In this document: piece by piece, positions 5,876 to 5,947 of the stretch
Numbering within the stretch: position 1 is the first letter of the stretch
Layout of the letters: every line of letters starts with the position of its first letter
Origin: Succinatimonas hippei
GTDB lineage: Bacteria > Pseudomonadota > Gammaproteobacteria > Enterobacterales > Succinivibrionaceae
Assembly: GCA_004557545.1 (NCBI GenBank)
Contig: SFGV01000086.1
Coordinates: 1 to 5,947, forward strand
Direction of reading: 5' to 3'
DNA length: 5,947 bases
Notes under the pieces: generated by a model
Told to the model about the DNA's origin: nothing
Seen by the model: the letters and a program-made list of their open reading frames with translations, nothing else
Database searches by the model: none
Made by a program: the position numbers and the translations under genes

Positions 5876-5947
5876 TCATAGCTTAGAGCACGTCTCCAGA
5901 GCGGAGGCGAGCTCTTCGTTATTGATGGTTACATTGAGTTTTTTAAG
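5876..5947 (-). CDS. C-terminal end of an unidentified protein, running off the window
   Basis: This is the only minus-strand frame open from the window edge. It gives 23 codons containing KKLNVTINNEELASALETC and ends at TGA (5878-5876). Base composition is like the coding regions (GC-rich third positions such as CTC, GCC, GAG, ACG), and the segment looks like a strand followed by an amphipathic helix, so it is probably a real gene end. Too little is visible to name it. Its stop is 50 bases upstream of the ATPase pseudogene start on the same strand, so the two may once have been co-transcribed. Confidence 0.5.
   Translation of the reverse strand, partial: LKKLNVTINNEELASALETCSKL

Overview
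The window holds a complete leucine biosynthesis operon, leuA-leuB-leuC-leuD, on the + strand (593-5327). It ends in a strong intrinsic terminator and is flanked on both sides by decayed minus-strand genes. Protein lengths (521, 363, 467 and 209 aa), gene order and residue spacing closely follow the enterobacterial leuABCD proteins, which points to a gammaproteobacterium. The coding DNA is moderately GC-rich and the intergenic DNA is AT-rich. A fragment of the 'RPRRFGK' AAA-ATPase family, which is abundant in gut and rumen anaerobes, makes a host-associated anaerobe such as a Succinivibrionaceae member plausible. That assignment is inference, not something the sequence proves.

Layout. Positions 1-592 carry no convincing intact gene. 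They hold a pyrimidine-rich TTC repeat near the left edge, a frameshifted minus-strand remnant of a P-loop ATPase (about 161-429), a tiny Leu-rich ORF with a good Shine-Dalgarno (410-433), a cluster of AT-rich palindromes (439-459, 484-508) and a weak candidate promoter. leuA starts at 593, 57 bases inside the longest open frame. leuB, leuC and leuD follow with gaps of 13, 20 and 10 bases, so the four genes almost certainly share one mRNA. The rho-independent terminator at 5356-5382 closes the unit.

To the right, the minus strand carries a clearly broken AAA-ATPase gene (5422-5825) with an in-frame stop, a frameshift and a missing C-terminal part. Beyond it is the last 23 codons of an unidentified minus-strand gene (5876-5947) that runs off the window.

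How the genes work together: LeuA condenses 2-ketoisovalerate with acetyl-CoA to 2-isopropylmalate, LeuC and LeuD form the isomerase giving 3-isopropylmalate, and LeuB oxidises that to the precursor of 2-ketoisocaproate, which a transaminase encoded elsewhere turns into leucine. All expected catalytic and metal or cluster ligands are present, so the pathway looks functional. I see no new multi-gene system here. The points worth a second look are the regulatory leader and the two ATPase remnants that bracket the operon.
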